From CAYFKJ01 sp964343605 (GTDB lineage Bacteria; Pseudomonadota; Alphaproteobacteria; UBA2966), in NCBI GenBank assembly GCA_964343605.1, contig CAYFKJ010000005.1, forward strand, positions 186,001 to 250,000: DNA of 64,000 nucleotides, in the 5' to 3' direction. Below the pieces are notes generated by a model. It had not been told where the DNA came from. It saw nothing but the letters and a program-made list of their open reading frames with translations, and did not search any database. Of the stretch, positions 1 to 8,938 are shown piece by piece (the stretch's first letter is position 1; each line of letters begins with the position of its first letter). The position numbers and the translations under genes were made by a program.

Positions 1-18
1 TGGTGATCGAGGTTTACC

Positions 19-684
19 TCACACGTTCCAATCCCCCGGGTCGCAGCGATTGTAGCGCGTGATTTCGGCGGTTTGGTCGCCCTTCAGGACATAATACTCG
101 TTCTCGTAGATGTTCCATCGGCACAAGTCTATGGGTGTGACTTCGGAGGCGTTGACAGCTCCGACGACGCCGGCTTTTTCTAAGCCCGCGGCAACCAGCT
201 CGGAGCAGAAAAACCTGTCAAAGTCCTCTTTGTTGTAGCCGGGACCGTTCAGTCCAAACGGCAAATCATCGCCGATATCGACCGCCGATTTCACCGCCTG
301 CTTCAAGTCATACCGTTTCTTGGCTTCCGCTTGGTCGAAAAGGAAGTCGAAAAAGGCCTTGTGCCGCGCGGGCGTGGCCTGCAGGTCTTCGCGCAGCGGC
401 AGCCACCAAATCTCTCCATCGTAGGTATTCAAACGATCGGAGAACCGCGAGATATTGACGCCGTTGAAGCCGTTAAGAGATGTCGATTCGATGATTTGGT
501 TGAAGTAGCGCGACCCCTCGTCAGCAGGCATCTTGGTGTGAAGAATGACGCCAACGTGGGATACTTCCGAGAGGGTTGCGAGTTTGATTATTTCGGAAAA
601 ATGGCCCTTTCCGGAAAATGCGATCACGTCTCCGGGTTTCATTCGAGCGCGTGCTTCGTCGTAGTCAATGCGAGTTGCTGGCAT
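19..684 (-). CDS. YiiX-like permuted papain-fold hydrolase
   Basis: Predicted cysteine hydrolase of the permuted NlpC/P60 (YiiX-like) superfamily; the substrate, an amide or ester, cannot be read from sequence. The strand KPGDVIAF (residues 16-23) is followed by SHVGVIL (42-48), where His43 is the expected catalytic histidine, and FFCSELV (158-164), where Cys160 is the expected nucleophile. His before Cys is the circular permutation that marks this group. No signal peptide or membrane segment is seen, so the protein is probably cytosolic. ATG 684 is chosen because GGGGAGGA lies just upstream; a longer in-frame start would add 21 residues without a ribosome site. It is a single gene, separated from hbd by a terminator. 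Confidence 0.75.
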   Translation of the reverse strand: MPATRIDYDEARARMKPGDVIAFSGKGHFSEIIKLATLSEVSHVGVILHTKMPADEGSRYFNQIIESTSLNGFNGVNISRFSDRLNTYDGEIWWLPLREDLQATPARHKAFFDFLFDQAEAKKRYDLKQAVKSAVDIGDDLPFGLNGPGYNKEDFDRFFCSELVAAGLEKAGVVGAVNASEVTPIDLCRWNIYENEYYVLKGDQTAEITRYNRCDPGDWNV

Positions 685-833
685 GATGCGTCCTCCCCTT
701 GAAATGTCGCGATTTGGTACGACCCTGATGAGGAGACAATTTAACAAATTTTTTCACCAATAAATAGTATGAAATGAATTAATTACCCTATTGCGAGTAT
801 ACAATTTTGTCGAAACGGGGTGCCGATCGTATC

Positions 834-862
834 AAAAAACCCCGGGGATCAACCCGGGGTTT
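834..862 (-). terminator. Intrinsic terminator after hbd
   Basis: Perfect 10-bp inverted repeat AAACCCCGGG (837-846) / CCCGGGGTTT (853-862) with a 6-nt loop. On the minus strand the stem is followed by a run of six T (834-839). It lies 27 bp beyond the hbd stop codon and should end the etfB-etfA-hbd transcript. Confidence 0.85.
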
Positions 863-888
863 GTGGATGGCTGAATGGTTTGGCGCTA

Positions 889-1767
889 TTACCGCGTCGG
901 CACGGGCGTTTCGCCGGTGTAATCGTAGAAACCGCGGTCGACCTTCTTGCCGACCCAACCGGCCTCGACGTACTTCACCAGCAGCGGGCAGGGACGGTAT
1001 TTCGTGTCAGCCAGGCCATCGTAGAGCACCTGCATGATGGCGAGGCAGGTATCGAGGCCGATGAAGTCGGCCAACTGCAGCGGTCCCATCGGGTGGTTGG
1101 CGCCCAGCTTCATGGCGGTGTCGATGGCGTCGACCGAGCCCACGCCTTCGTAGAGCGTGTAGATGGCCTCGTTGATCATCGGCAGCAGGATGCGGTTGAC
1201 CATGAAGGCCGGGAAGTCTTCCGAACTCACCGGCGTCTTGCCCAGCTTGACGGTAACTTCGCGGATGGCGTCGTAGGTCGCGGGCGCCGTGGTGATGCCG
1301 CGGATCAATTCCACCAGCGCCATCAGCGGCACCGGGTTCATGAAGTGCATGCCGGCGAACTGTTCCGGCCGGTCCGTCGCCGCCGCCAGGCGGGTGATGG
1401 AGATCGAGGAGGTGTTGGTGGCGATCAGGGCCTCGGGTTTGAGGATGGGACAAAGCTCGTCGAAGATGGCACGCTTGATCTCTTCCTTCTCGACCGCCGA
1501 TTCGACCGCCAGATCGACATCCGCAAAGCCGTCCAGGCCAGTGGCGGGCGTAATGCGCGCCAGCGCTTCTGCCATGTCGCTTTCGGCCATTTTGCCGCGG
1601 CCCACGAGTCGCTGCATGTTCTTCTCGATGGTCGCCATGCCCTGGTCGAGGCTTTCCTGGCTGACATCGGAGAGGACAACGTCGTAGCCGCTTTGCGCGA
1701 AGACATGGGCGATGCCGTTGCCCATCTGGCCCGCGCCGATAACGCCGATTTTGCGGATGTCGGTCAT
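889..1767 (-). CDS. hbd: 3-hydroxybutyryl-CoA dehydrogenase
   Basis: NAD(P)-dependent dehydrogenase interconverting acetoacetyl-CoA and 3-hydroxybutyryl-CoA. The Rossmann motif GAGQMG is at residues 11-16, the active-site HFMNPVP motif follows at about 140, and the C-terminal helical domain carries the conserved LGANHPMGPLQLAD stretch. At 292 aa it is the usual length of the single-domain bacterial enzyme, without a fused hydratase. It is the last gene of a leftward etfB-etfA-hbd operon (21 bp after etfA) and is followed by a strong terminator. In this genome the product probably feeds crotonyl-CoA into the ethylmalonyl-CoA pathway encoded at 10-15.6 kb, or serves polyhydroxybutyrate and fatty-acid turnover. 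Confidence 0.92.
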   Translation of the reverse strand: MTDIRKIGVIGAGQMGNGIAHVFAQSGYDVVLSDVSQESLDQGMATIEKNMQRLVGRGKMAESDMAEALARITPATGLDGFADVDLAVESAVEKEEIKRAIFDELCPILKPEALIATNTSSISITRLAAATDRPEQFAGMHFMNPVPLMALVELIRGITTAPATYDAIREVTVKLGKTPVSSEDFPAFMVNRILLPMINEAIYTLYEGVGSVDAIDTAMKLGANHPMGPLQLADFIGLDTCLAIMQVLYDGLADTKYRPCPLLVKYVEAGWVGKKVDRGFYDYTGETPVPTR

Positions 1768-1788
1768 AGTGGTTTCCTCGAATCCCGC

Positions 1789-2733
1789 CTAGAGGCCGGC
1801 CTTGGCGAGCTCTTCCTCGAGCTCCGGCACGGCTTTAAAGAGGTCGGCGACCAAACCGTAGTCGGCGACCTGGAAAATCGGCGCTTCCTCGTCCTTGTTG
1901 ATGGCGACGATGACCTTGCTGTCCTTCATGCCGGCAAGGTGCTGGATGGCGCCGGAGATGCCGACGGCGATGTAGAGCTCGGGCGCCACGATCTTGCCGG
2001 TCTGGCCGACCTGGTAATCGTTGGGCACGAAACCGGCGTCGACGGCCGCACGACTGGCCCCGACAGCGGCGCCGAGTTTGTCGGCGATGCGTTCCAGCAT
2101 GGGGAAGTTTTCGCCCGACTGCATGCCGCGGCCGCCCGAAATGACGACGCGGGCCGAAGTCAGCTCGGGCCGTTCGGATTTCGAAAGCTCCCGGCTGACG
2201 AAGCTGGAAATGCCGGGATCGCCGGCGGCGGCAACGGCTTCCACCGCGCCCGAACCGCCTTCCGCCTCGGCCTTTTCGAAGGCCGTGCCACGGACGGTGA
2301 TGATCTTCTTGGCATCGCTGCTCTGGACCGTCGCCATGGCGTTGCCCGCGTAAATCGGGCGCACGAAGGTGTCGGCCGAGACGACCTCGGTGATTTCCGA
2401 GATCTGCGCCACGTCCATCAGGGCGGCGACGCGCGGCATGATGTTCTTGGCGCTCGTGGTTGCCGGCGCCATGACGGCGTCATAGCCCTCGGCCAGACCG
2501 ACGATCAAATCGGCCATCGGTTCGGCCAGATGGTTTTCGTACATCCCGTCGTCGGCCAGCAGGGCCTTGGCGACGCCGTCGACCTTGGCCGCGGCATCGG
2601 CGACGCCGGCGCAACCGGCGCCCGCCACCAGGACATGAATGTCGCCACCCATCGCCTTGGCGGCGGTGACGGTGTTTAACGTCGCATCCTTGAGATCGGC
2701 GTTATCGTGTTCGGCAATGACGAGTACGGTCAT
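1789..2733 (-). CDS. etfA: Electron transfer flavoprotein alpha subunit
   Basis: FAD-binding large subunit of the ETF heterodimer, which carries electrons from acyl-CoA dehydrogenases to ETF-ubiquinone oxidoreductase. The C-terminal FAD domain is clear, with SGRGMQSGENFPML near residue 200 and the SGAIQHLAGMKDSKVIVAIN region near 260-280. The length of 314 aa is normal. Its ATG overlaps the etfB stop codon (TCA/CAT at 2731-2735), so the two subunits are translationally coupled. The likely partner dehydrogenase in this window is methylsuccinyl-CoA dehydrogenase at 10345-12009. Confidence 0.95.
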   Translation of the reverse strand: MTVLVIAEHDNADLKDATLNTVTAAKAMGGDIHVLVAGAGCAGVADAAAKVDGVAKALLADDGMYENHLAEPMADLIVGLAEGYDAVMAPATTSAKNIMPRVAALMDVAQISEITEVVSADTFVRPIYAGNAMATVQSSDAKKIITVRGTAFEKAEAEGGSGAVEAVAAAGDPGISSFVSRELSKSERPELTSARVVISGGRGMQSGENFPMLERIADKLGAAVGASRAAVDAGFVPNDYQVGQTGKIVAPELYIAVGISGAIQHLAGMKDSKVIVAINKDEEAPIFQVADYGLVADLFKAVPELEEELAKAGL

Positions 2734-3482
2734 CAGATTACCCCTGCTTCGTTACGCAACTTGTCGACCAATTGGGCGACGTCTTCCACCACGACACCGG
2801 CGGCCCGGCTCGGCGGGTCTTCCACTTTCAGCGTCGTGAGGCGCGGGGCGATGTCGGCGCCGAGATCCTCGGGCGTCTTCTCGTCGATCGGCTTTTTCTT
2901 GGCCTTCATGATGTTCGGAAGGCTGGCATAGCGCGGTTCGTTGAGGCGCAGGTCCGTCGTCATGACGCAGGGCGCGTTGAGCGACACCGTTTCCAGGCCG
3001 CCGTCAACCTCGCGGGTGATCGTCGCCTTGCCGTCGCCCAGCTCCAGGTTGGAGGCGAAGGTGCCCTGCGGCCAGCCCAACAGGGCGGCCAGCATCTGGC
3101 CGGTCTGGTTGGAATCGTCGTCGATGGCCTGCTTGCCCAAGATCACCAGATCGGGGCTTTCCTCGTCGACCACGGCTTTCAGCAGCTTGGCGACGGCCAG
3201 GGGCTGCAATTCGTCGTCGGTCTTCACCAGAATGCCGCGATCGGCGCCCATCGCCAGCGCCGTGCGAATGGTCTCCTGACACTGCTGCGGGCCCATCGAC
3301 ACGGCGACGATCTCCTCGACCGTGCCGGCCTCTTTCAGGCGGATGGCTTCCTCGACGGCGATTTCATCGAAAGGGTTCATCGACATCTTGACGTTTGCCG
3401 TCTCGACGCCCGTATTGTCGGCCTTCACGCGGACCTTGACGTTGTAGTCAATAACCCGCTTGACCGCGACCAGTACCTTCAT
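2733..3482 (-). CDS. etfB: Electron transfer flavoprotein beta subunit
   Basis: AMP-binding small subunit of ETF. It begins MKVLVAVKRVIDYNVKVRVK, the typical family opening, and contains the signature LGKQAIDDDSNQTGQMLA at about residues 116-133, which forms the AMP/FAD-contacting loop. The 249-aa length matches the family. It is the first gene of the leftward etfB-etfA-hbd operon; the transcript should start in the 3483-3745 gap, which it shares divergently with the first adenylate cyclase gene. Confidence 0.95.
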   Translation of the reverse strand: MKVLVAVKRVIDYNVKVRVKADNTGVETANVKMSMNPFDEIAVEEAIRLKEAGTVEEIVAVSMGPQQCQETIRTALAMGADRGILVKTDDELQPLAVAKLLKAVVDEESPDLVILGKQAIDDDSNQTGQMLAALLGWPQGTFASNLELGDGKATITREVDGGLETVSLNAPCVMTTDLRLNEPRYASLPNIMKAKKKPIDEKTPEDLGADIAPRLTTLKVEDPPSRAAGVVVEDVAQLVDKLRNEAGVI

Positions 3483-3745
3483 TCGTCTCTAACTCCAAAG
3501 GCCAAAAGAACCCCTGTCGTGGCGGGCTAGTCTCATTGGAACAGGCTGTCACGAGGGGGCATATGCCGGGGGGTCCGGCTCTTTATTTCGCAGTGCAGCA
3601 TATTGCCGGGTCCAGGGGCTGTCAATGAGCGCGAATCGGCCCTGAAAATATGGTGTTTCACGGGTCTTGAGAACGTGGGTGGCGATTCCCAAATTGCCGT
3701 GTAGAGTACGGTTTACTGTAGGGATTGCGCCGGGCAGGGCGAAAA

Positions 3746-5533
3746 ATGGCGGATGCGAATATCGAAAGGCGGCTGGCTGCCATACTGGCGGCCGACGTAG
3801 CCGATTATTCCAAGCACATGGGTGCGGACGAGGATTCCACCATGGACCAGTGGTGGACGCATCGCCGCAACGTGATCGACCCATTGGTCGTCGAGTACCG
3901 CGGCCGCATCGTCAAGCACACCGGCGACGGATTTCTCGCCGAGTTCGCTTCGGCCATGGATGCGGTGAATTGTGCGCTCGCCATGCAAGCCGGCATCGAG
4001 GAAGGAGCTGCGGAGGTAGCCGAGGAAAAACGCATCGGTTTCCGTATGGGCGTCAACCTCGGCGACATCATGTCGGATGACGAGGACATTTACGGTGACG
4101 GCGTTAACATCGCCGCCCGCATCGAGGCGCTGGCCGAAGCCGGCAGTGTCTATATTTCCGGTTCGGTCTACGAACAGATCCGTTCAAAACCCATTTTCGA
4201 GTGTACGTCGAAAGGCGAACACGAACTGAAGAATATTGCCGAACCCGTCCGCGTTTTCCACGTCCTGCCGGCGGGAAGGGATTCCGTCGAGGCTAAGGAA
4301 GTTCAGAACGAACCAGCGCCCGCCTTGCCGGAGGAGGACAGTCCGTCTCTCGCCGTCCTGCCGTTCGACAACATGTCGGGCGATCCGGAGCAGGAGTATT
4401 TCGCCGACGGCATGACCGAAGATCTCATCACCGATCTCTCGAAAATTTCGGGCCTTCTGGTCATCGCCCGCAATTCCGTCTTCACCTACAAGGGGCAGTC
4501 GGTCAATGTGCCCGACGTCTGCAGAGAGCTGGGTGTGCGCTGGGCCTTGGAGGGCAGCGTGCGCAAGGCCGGCAACCGTATCCGGGTCAACGCCCAGCTG
4601 ATCGACGGCGGTACCGGCGGCCATATCTGGGCCGACCGCTTCGACCGCGACCTCGACGACATCTTCGCCGTGCAGGACGAGGTCACGGCGGAAATCGTCG
4701 ACGCGCTGAAACTGAAGGTCTCGCGAGAGGATGTCGCTGCAGCCGTCGCCAAACCGACGACCGACATGGGGGTTTACGACGCCTTCCTCCGGGCGCGGGA
4801 AAAGATGTGGCACGCGGCGCCGCAGAGCATCAAGGAATCGGCCGCCATGCTGGAGGCGTTGATCGACGAGAATCCGGATTTCGCACCGGCTTTGGGCTGC
4901 CACGCCATCACCCAACTAAGTCTGTTCACCAACCAGTGGTCGGATGACAGGTCGCTCGCCTGGGACAACGCGGTTTCCAGCGCCGATCGCGCCTACGCAG
5001 CCGATCCGGGGGACATCAACGGGCTCTTGGCGTTGGGCATTCTCCGCATGTTCCAGCGCCGCCCGGACGAGGCCCGCGAATTCGGCTGGAAGCTGATCGC
5101 CAAGGAACCCAACAATCCCGCCGGCCTTTCCCTGCTCGCGAACATCGATCACCACGAAGGCAACTATGAGGAGGCCGTCAAGGGCGCCGAAGCGGCCATC
5201 CGGGTCGATCCCTACAGTCCCGACATCGTCCTTCAGATCCTCGGCCAGGCATCGTTTATGGCCGGCGATTTCGAAAAGGCGGAAAAGACCCTCCGACAGC
5301 GCATCGAGCGCAATCCGGCGACCGATACCAGTCACCTCTATCTGGCGTCGATGTACGGTCACCAGGGCCGGAATTCCGAGGCCCAGGCCGAGTGGGCGGA
5401 GATATTCCGCGTCAATCCCGGCTACTCCCTGGCGGAGCGCATCGCCACCTGGCCTTACAGGGACGATACCGCGCCGAACTATATCCTCGAAGGACTTGAG
5501 AAGGCCGGCATCGATCACCAGATACCCTCATGA
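3746..5533 (+). CDS. Adenylate cyclase, class III, with TolB-like and TPR domains
   Basis: Predicted class III nucleotide cyclase making cAMP in the cytoplasm. The catalytic domain occupies about residues 8-180: metal-binding Asp17 lies in AADVADYS and Asp61 in HTGDGFLAEF, followed by YGDGVNIAARIEALA. A TolB-like segment follows (about 200-330, beginning SLAVLPFDNMSGDPEQEYF), then TPR-type helices to the C terminus. No membrane segment is seen. ATG 3746 is used; the alternative TTG at 3725 adds 7 residues and lacks a better ribosome site. The next gene is a close paralogue in the same order of domains, so this is a tandem duplication. The input signal is unknown; the TPR part probably binds a protein partner. 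Confidence 0.88.
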   Translation: MADANIERRLAAILAADVADYSKHMGADEDSTMDQWWTHRRNVIDPLVVEYRGRIVKHTGDGFLAEFASAMDAVNCALAMQAGIEEGAAEVAEEKRIGFRMGVNLGDIMSDDEDIYGDGVNIAARIEALAEAGSVYISGSVYEQIRSKPIFECTSKGEHELKNIAEPVRVFHVLPAGRDSVEAKEVQNEPAPALPEEDSPSLAVLPFDNMSGDPEQEYFADGMTEDLITDLSKISGLLVIARNSVFTYKGQSVNVPDVCRELGVRWALEGSVRKAGNRIRVNAQLIDGGTGGHIWADRFDRDLDDIFAVQDEVTAEIVDALKLKVSREDVAAAVAKPTTDMGVYDAFLRAREKMWHAAPQSIKESAAMLEALIDENPDFAPALGCHAITQLSLFTNQWSDDRSLAWDNAVSSADRAYAADPGDINGLLALGILRMFQRRPDEAREFGWKLIAKEPNNPAGLSLLANIDHHEGNYEEAVKGAEAAIRVDPYSPDIVLQILGQASFMAGDFEKAEKTLRQRIERNPATDTSHLYLASMYGHQGRNSEAQAEWAEIFRVNPGYSLAERIATWPYRDDTAPNYILEGLEKAGIDHQIPS

Positions 5534-5580
5534 GCGGACCGCAATTCTGATAGAGTTGCGGACATGCAGGCAGGGACACC

Positions 5581-7377
5581 ATGAGCGAGACGACGATAGA
5601 GCGCAGGCTGGCCGCCGTGCTGGCGGCTGATGTGGCGGATTATTCGCGCCACATGGGGGCGGACGAGGAGTCCACCATGGGCCAGTGGTGGGCTCACCGC
5701 CGCAACGTGATCGATCCGCTGGTCACGCAGCACAGAGGCCGTATCGTCAAGCATACCGGCGACGGCTTTCTGGCCGAATTCGCCAGCGCCATGGACGCCG
5801 TAAGTTGTGCGCTCGCCATGCAGGCCGGCATCGCCGAGGGTGCGACCGAGGTACCGGAGGATAAACGCATCGGCTTCCGCATGGGCGTCAACCTCGGCGA
5901 CATCATGTCGGACGACGAGGATATCTACGGCGACGGCGTCAATATCGCCGCTCGCATCGAGGCGCTCGCGGAGCCGGGTAGTGTTTACATCTCGGGCTCG
6001 GTGCACGAACAGATCCGTTCAAAGCCGGCGTTCGACTGCGAGCCGAAGGGCGAGCACGAACTCAAGAATATCGCGGAACCCGTTCGGGTGTTCCTGGTCC
6101 GCCATTCGGACGAGGGAACTGGTCCTTCGGTGCCCGTTGCGGCCGTCGAGGTATCCTCGCCGACGGACGAGGGCAAGCCGTCAATCGCGGTCCTGCCCTT
6201 CGACAACATGTCGGGCGATCCCGAACAGGAGTATTTCGCCGACGGCATTACCGAGGACCTGATTACGGACCTCTCGAAGTTCTCGGGGCTCCTGGTGATC
6301 GCCCGCAATTCGGTCTTCACCTACAAAGGCCAGGCTGTCAACGTTCCCGATGTCTGCAAGGAACTGGGCGTGCGCTGGGCCCTGGAGGGCAGCGTGCGCA
6401 AGGCCGGCAACCGCGTGCGCGTGAACGCCCAGCTCATCGACGGCGAGACCGGCGGCCATCTCTGGGCCGACCGTTTCGACCGCGACCTCGACGACATCTT
6501 CGCCGTGCAGGACGAGGTGACCGCGGAAATCGTCTCGGCGCTTAAGCTCAAAATCACCGCTGATGAACAAAAGCGCATGAGCCACCGGGCGACGGATAAC
6601 GTGGCCGCCTACGACATGCTGCTGCGGGCCCGCGACCTCATCATGCAGGCCACGGTGGAATCCACCCGGGAGGCCCGGGACCTGATCACCAAGGGATTGG
6701 AAGACGACCCCGACTACGCCACGGCCATGGGCGGCATGGCGATGAGCTATATTACCGAGTACTCCAACCAGTTCGGCGACGATCACGACGTCGCCATCGA
6801 CCGGGCCGAGTATTGGGCCGACAAGGCCTGCAAGTGCGATGCGGAAGACCCCATGGCGATTATGTCGAAGGGCATTTGCGCCATCTGGCGGAACCGCTTG
6901 GATCTGGCGCGCGAATACGCGGAGCACCTGCTCAAGGTCCATCCCAACTCCATGGACGGCTACCGCATGCTCGGGAACATCGAAAACTACGGGGGAAATC
7001 CGGAGCGGGCGATCGATTTGCTGCTCGATTCCATGCGGCTGGATCCCCATTTTCCCGATCTCAATCTGCACGTCCTCGGCCAGTGCTATTTCGCCCTGGG
7101 GCGCGACGAAGAGGCGGCCGACGCGTTCCGCCGGCGCATCGAACGCAATCCCGGCACGGATTCGAGCCATGCTTTCCTGGCCGGCACCTATGGTCACCTC
7201 GGCCGGTTCGAAGAGGCCAAGGAAGAGTGGGCGCAGACCTTCAAAGTCACGCCGGGCTACTCGCTGGCCGACCGGGCGAGCCGCTGGCCCTACCAGACGC
7301 ATGACGTGGCCAACCGGCTTTATGACGGTTTGGAGAAGGCGGGTATCGACGCCGGCCCCCGGCCCTGGGACGATTGA
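5581..7377 (+). CDS. Adenylate cyclase, class III, paralogue of the preceding gene
   Basis: Second cyclase-TolB-TPR protein, 598 aa. Asp17 and Asp61 sit at exactly the same positions as in the upstream paralogue, so catalysis should be intact. The cyclase and TolB-like parts are nearly identical in wording to the first copy, while the linker (about 175-200) and the TPR region from about residue 330 differ, for example the insertion of ADEQKRMSHRATDN after the TolB-like part. It starts 47 bp after the first copy, giving a likely two-gene operon, and its stop overlaps the TfoX-domain gene. Divergence confined to the C-terminal region suggests different partners for the same output. Confidence 0.88.
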   Translation: MSETTIERRLAAVLAADVADYSRHMGADEESTMGQWWAHRRNVIDPLVTQHRGRIVKHTGDGFLAEFASAMDAVSCALAMQAGIAEGATEVPEDKRIGFRMGVNLGDIMSDDEDIYGDGVNIAARIEALAEPGSVYISGSVHEQIRSKPAFDCEPKGEHELKNIAEPVRVFLVRHSDEGTGPSVPVAAVEVSSPTDEGKPSIAVLPFDNMSGDPEQEYFADGITEDLITDLSKFSGLLVIARNSVFTYKGQAVNVPDVCKELGVRWALEGSVRKAGNRVRVNAQLIDGETGGHLWADRFDRDLDDIFAVQDEVTAEIVSALKLKITADEQKRMSHRATDNVAAYDMLLRARDLIMQATVESTREARDLITKGLEDDPDYATAMGGMAMSYITEYSNQFGDDHDVAIDRAEYWADKACKCDAEDPMAIMSKGICAIWRNRLDLAREYAEHLLKVHPNSMDGYRMLGNIENYGGNPERAIDLLLDSMRLDPHFPDLNLHVLGQCYFALGRDEEAADAFRRRIERNPGTDSSHAFLAGTYGHLGRFEEAKEEWAQTFKVTPGYSLADRASRWPYQTHDVANRLYDGLEKAGIDAGPRPWDD

Positions 7378-7754
7378 TGGCCGTTTCGCGGGAATACGTC
7401 GATCACCTGATGGACGTGCTCAGCCCGCTGGGACCCATCGGCGCGCGGCGCATGATGGGGGGCGTCATGCTGCACGTCGACGGCCTGACCATCGGCCTGG
7501 TGGCCAACGACGTCTTCTATATGAAGGTCGGCGACAACAACCGACAACAGTTCGAGGACGCCGGCTCCGGTCCATTCACATACATGCGGGGCGATAAACA
7601 GTTTGCGCTCAAATCACACTGGCGGGCGCCGGAGCATTTGATGGACGATCCGCATGAAATGCTCGACTGGGCGCGCGGCTCGCTCGACGCCGCCGTCGCT
7701 GCCGACAAGGCCAAGCCGAAGAAAAAACCGAAGAAAAAGCCGAAAAAGAAATAG
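7377..7754 (+). CDS. TfoX/Sxy N-terminal-domain protein with lysine-rich tail
   Basis: Small cytosolic protein of the TfoX N-terminal-domain family (about residues 5-100): GARRMMGGVMLHVDGLTIGL followed by FYMKVGD and the YMRGDKQFALKSHWRAPEHL block. The C-terminal TfoX domain is absent, as in most stand-alone alphaproteobacterial members. The last 15 residues are a repetitive KPKKK tail, which may bind nucleic acid or membranes. ATG 7377 overlaps the cyclase stop (TGATG), so translation is probably coupled. In gamma-proteobacteria Sxy works with cAMP-CRP; the linkage to two adenylate cyclases here is therefore suggestive, but no functional link is shown by sequence. Confidence 0.85.
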   Translation: MAVSREYVDHLMDVLSPLGPIGARRMMGGVMLHVDGLTIGLVANDVFYMKVGDNNRQQFEDAGSGPFTYMRGDKQFALKSHWRAPEHLMDDPHEMLDWARGSLDAAVAADKAKPKKKPKKKPKKK

Positions 7755-7870
7755 GCGTTAGAGCCGCACGAGTTGAGGTTGGATTGCCACCAGCGGGCTC
7801 CAAATTACCCACGCTCTCTTGTAGTTCGAAGGCGTGGTGTGCTTACCCGGCGCTGTCCCCCCCATCCTAT

Positions 7871-7970
7871 CCTTCCCCCGCCAGGGGGGAAGGAACTCAC
7901 ATTGAGGTTTCGCCCTGCACGAAAAGCCCTCCCCCTTGATGGGGGAGGGTGGGGGTGGGGGTGGGGGTGG
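7871..7970. repeat. Double-hairpin and G-tract intergenic repeat
   Basis: Two G/C hairpins: CCTTCCCCC (7871-7879) with GGGGGAAGG (7885-7893), and CCCTCCCCC (7927-7935) with GGGGGAGGG (7941-7949). The second runs into four further G tracts separated by single T (to 7970), which could fold as a G-quadruplex. It sits between a rightward and a leftward gene in the 285-bp gap 7755-8039. The form resembles dispersed intergenic repeats common in alphaproteobacterial genomes; copy number cannot be judged from one window. Confidence 0.7.
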
Positions 7971-8039
7971 AGTCGCTGAAACCAGAGGCGATCAATAGTG
8001 CGCTGACATCAACTTGAACCAACTTTGGCTCATTTTGTT

Positions 8040-8612
8040 CTACCGGTTGGCGCCGGGCCGCCAGAGAACGTCGGACTTGCCGTTGTCGTTGAGCACCCGG
8101 CTCAACACGAAGAAATGGTCCGAGACCCGGTTCATGTACTTGAGCGCCAGGGGATTGACCGCTTCCTCCTCCATCAGTGCCGTAATCAGCCTTTCCGCCC
8201 TGCGGGCCACCGTGCGGGCGAGGTGCAGGTGGGCCGCAGCCGCCGAACCGCCGGGCAGGACGAAGGAGGTGAGGTCCTCAAGCCCCTCGTTCATCCGGTC
8301 GATTTCGGCCTCCAGCCGGTCGATTTGCGCCTGGGTTGCCCGCAAGGCACCTGAATCCTCGGAAAAATCATCACCCGGTGTGGCCAGATCGGCGCCGACA
8401 TCAAACAAGTCGTCCTGGATGCGGTTGAGCATGGCGTCGGCCTCGACCTCGCCCGAGGTATGCAGCCGGGCCAGGCCGACGCAGGCGTTGGCCTCGTCGA
8501 CCGTGCCGTAGGCCTCGACCCGCAGGCTGTGTTTTTTCACGCGGTTGCCGCCGCCCAGCGAGGTTTCACCGGCGTCGCCGCCGCGGGTATAGATTTTCGT
8601 CAGCTTGACCAT
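8040..8612 (-). CDS. pduO: Cob(I)alamin adenosyltransferase, PduO type
   Basis: Transfers the adenosyl group of ATP to cob(I)alamin to make coenzyme B12. The family opening KIYTRGGDAGETSLGGGNRV (ATP-binding loop) is at residues 5-24, followed by YGTVDEANA, DLFDVGADLATP, and the C-terminal YMNRVSDHFFVLSR helix that lines the cobalamin site. Length 190 aa is standard. It follows the twin-transmembrane gene by 12 bp on the same strand. The adenosylcobalamin-dependent mutase encoded at 13605-15611 is a natural consumer of its product. No cobalamin riboswitch-like fold was recognised upstream. Confidence 0.93.
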   Translation of the reverse strand: MVKLTKIYTRGGDAGETSLGGGNRVKKHSLRVEAYGTVDEANACVGLARLHTSGEVEADAMLNRIQDDLFDVGADLATPGDDFSEDSGALRATQAQIDRLEAEIDRMNEGLEDLTSFVLPGGSAAAAHLHLARTVARRAERLITALMEEEAVNPLALKYMNRVSDHFFVLSRVLNDNGKSDVLWRPGANR

Positions 8613-8624
8613 GTCACGGGCACC

Positions 8625-8822
8625 CTAAAAATTCTTGGAGGCGAAGTAGGCGAGCAGCAGGATCACCGTCGAGGCCTGGCTGACGATGCGCGCGCGCATC
8701 ATCGCGTTACCGTACTTTTTGTTGAACTCGCCACCCCGCATCATGCCGATCAGGCCGACCAGCAGTACGCCGGCGGTGGCGATCAGGGCGATGACGACGA
8801 GGTATCCCAGAAACGACTGCAT
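8625..8822 (-). CDS. Twin-transmembrane HIG1-like small protein
   Basis: 65-aa inner-membrane protein with two hydrophobic segments: about residues 5-26 (LGYLVVIALIATAGVLLVGLI) and about 47-60, joined by a basic loop MMRGGEFNKKYGNAMMRARI. This matches the short HIG1-domain twin-transmembrane proteins often found beside pduO and etf genes in alphaproteobacteria. ATG 8822 is preferred over the upstream start because GGGAG lies about 8 nt upstream. HIG1 relatives in mitochondria act with cytochrome c oxidase; for the bacterial proteins the role is unproven. It is co-directional with pduO 12 bp downstream. Confidence 0.8.
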   Translation of the reverse strand: MQSFLGYLVVIALIATAGVLLVGLIGMMRGGEFNKKYGNAMMRARIVSQASTVILLLAYFASKNF

Positions 8823-8938
8823 AAATGCTCCCTCGAGCCGACGGGCTCGTTGGCGCATTTATACAGCGTGCTAAACGGGGTGCCTAGGGTGACCGGCGGC
8901 TGGGCGTAAGACGGGGTCGTAGGGAGCGGGGGCGGAGA

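Noticed and set aside
820..2679. 619-codon plus-strand reading frame opposite hbd and etfA
   Set aside because: It is the antisense shadow of two clearly recognised genes in GC-rich DNA; its His/Arg/Asp-rich composition matches no protein.
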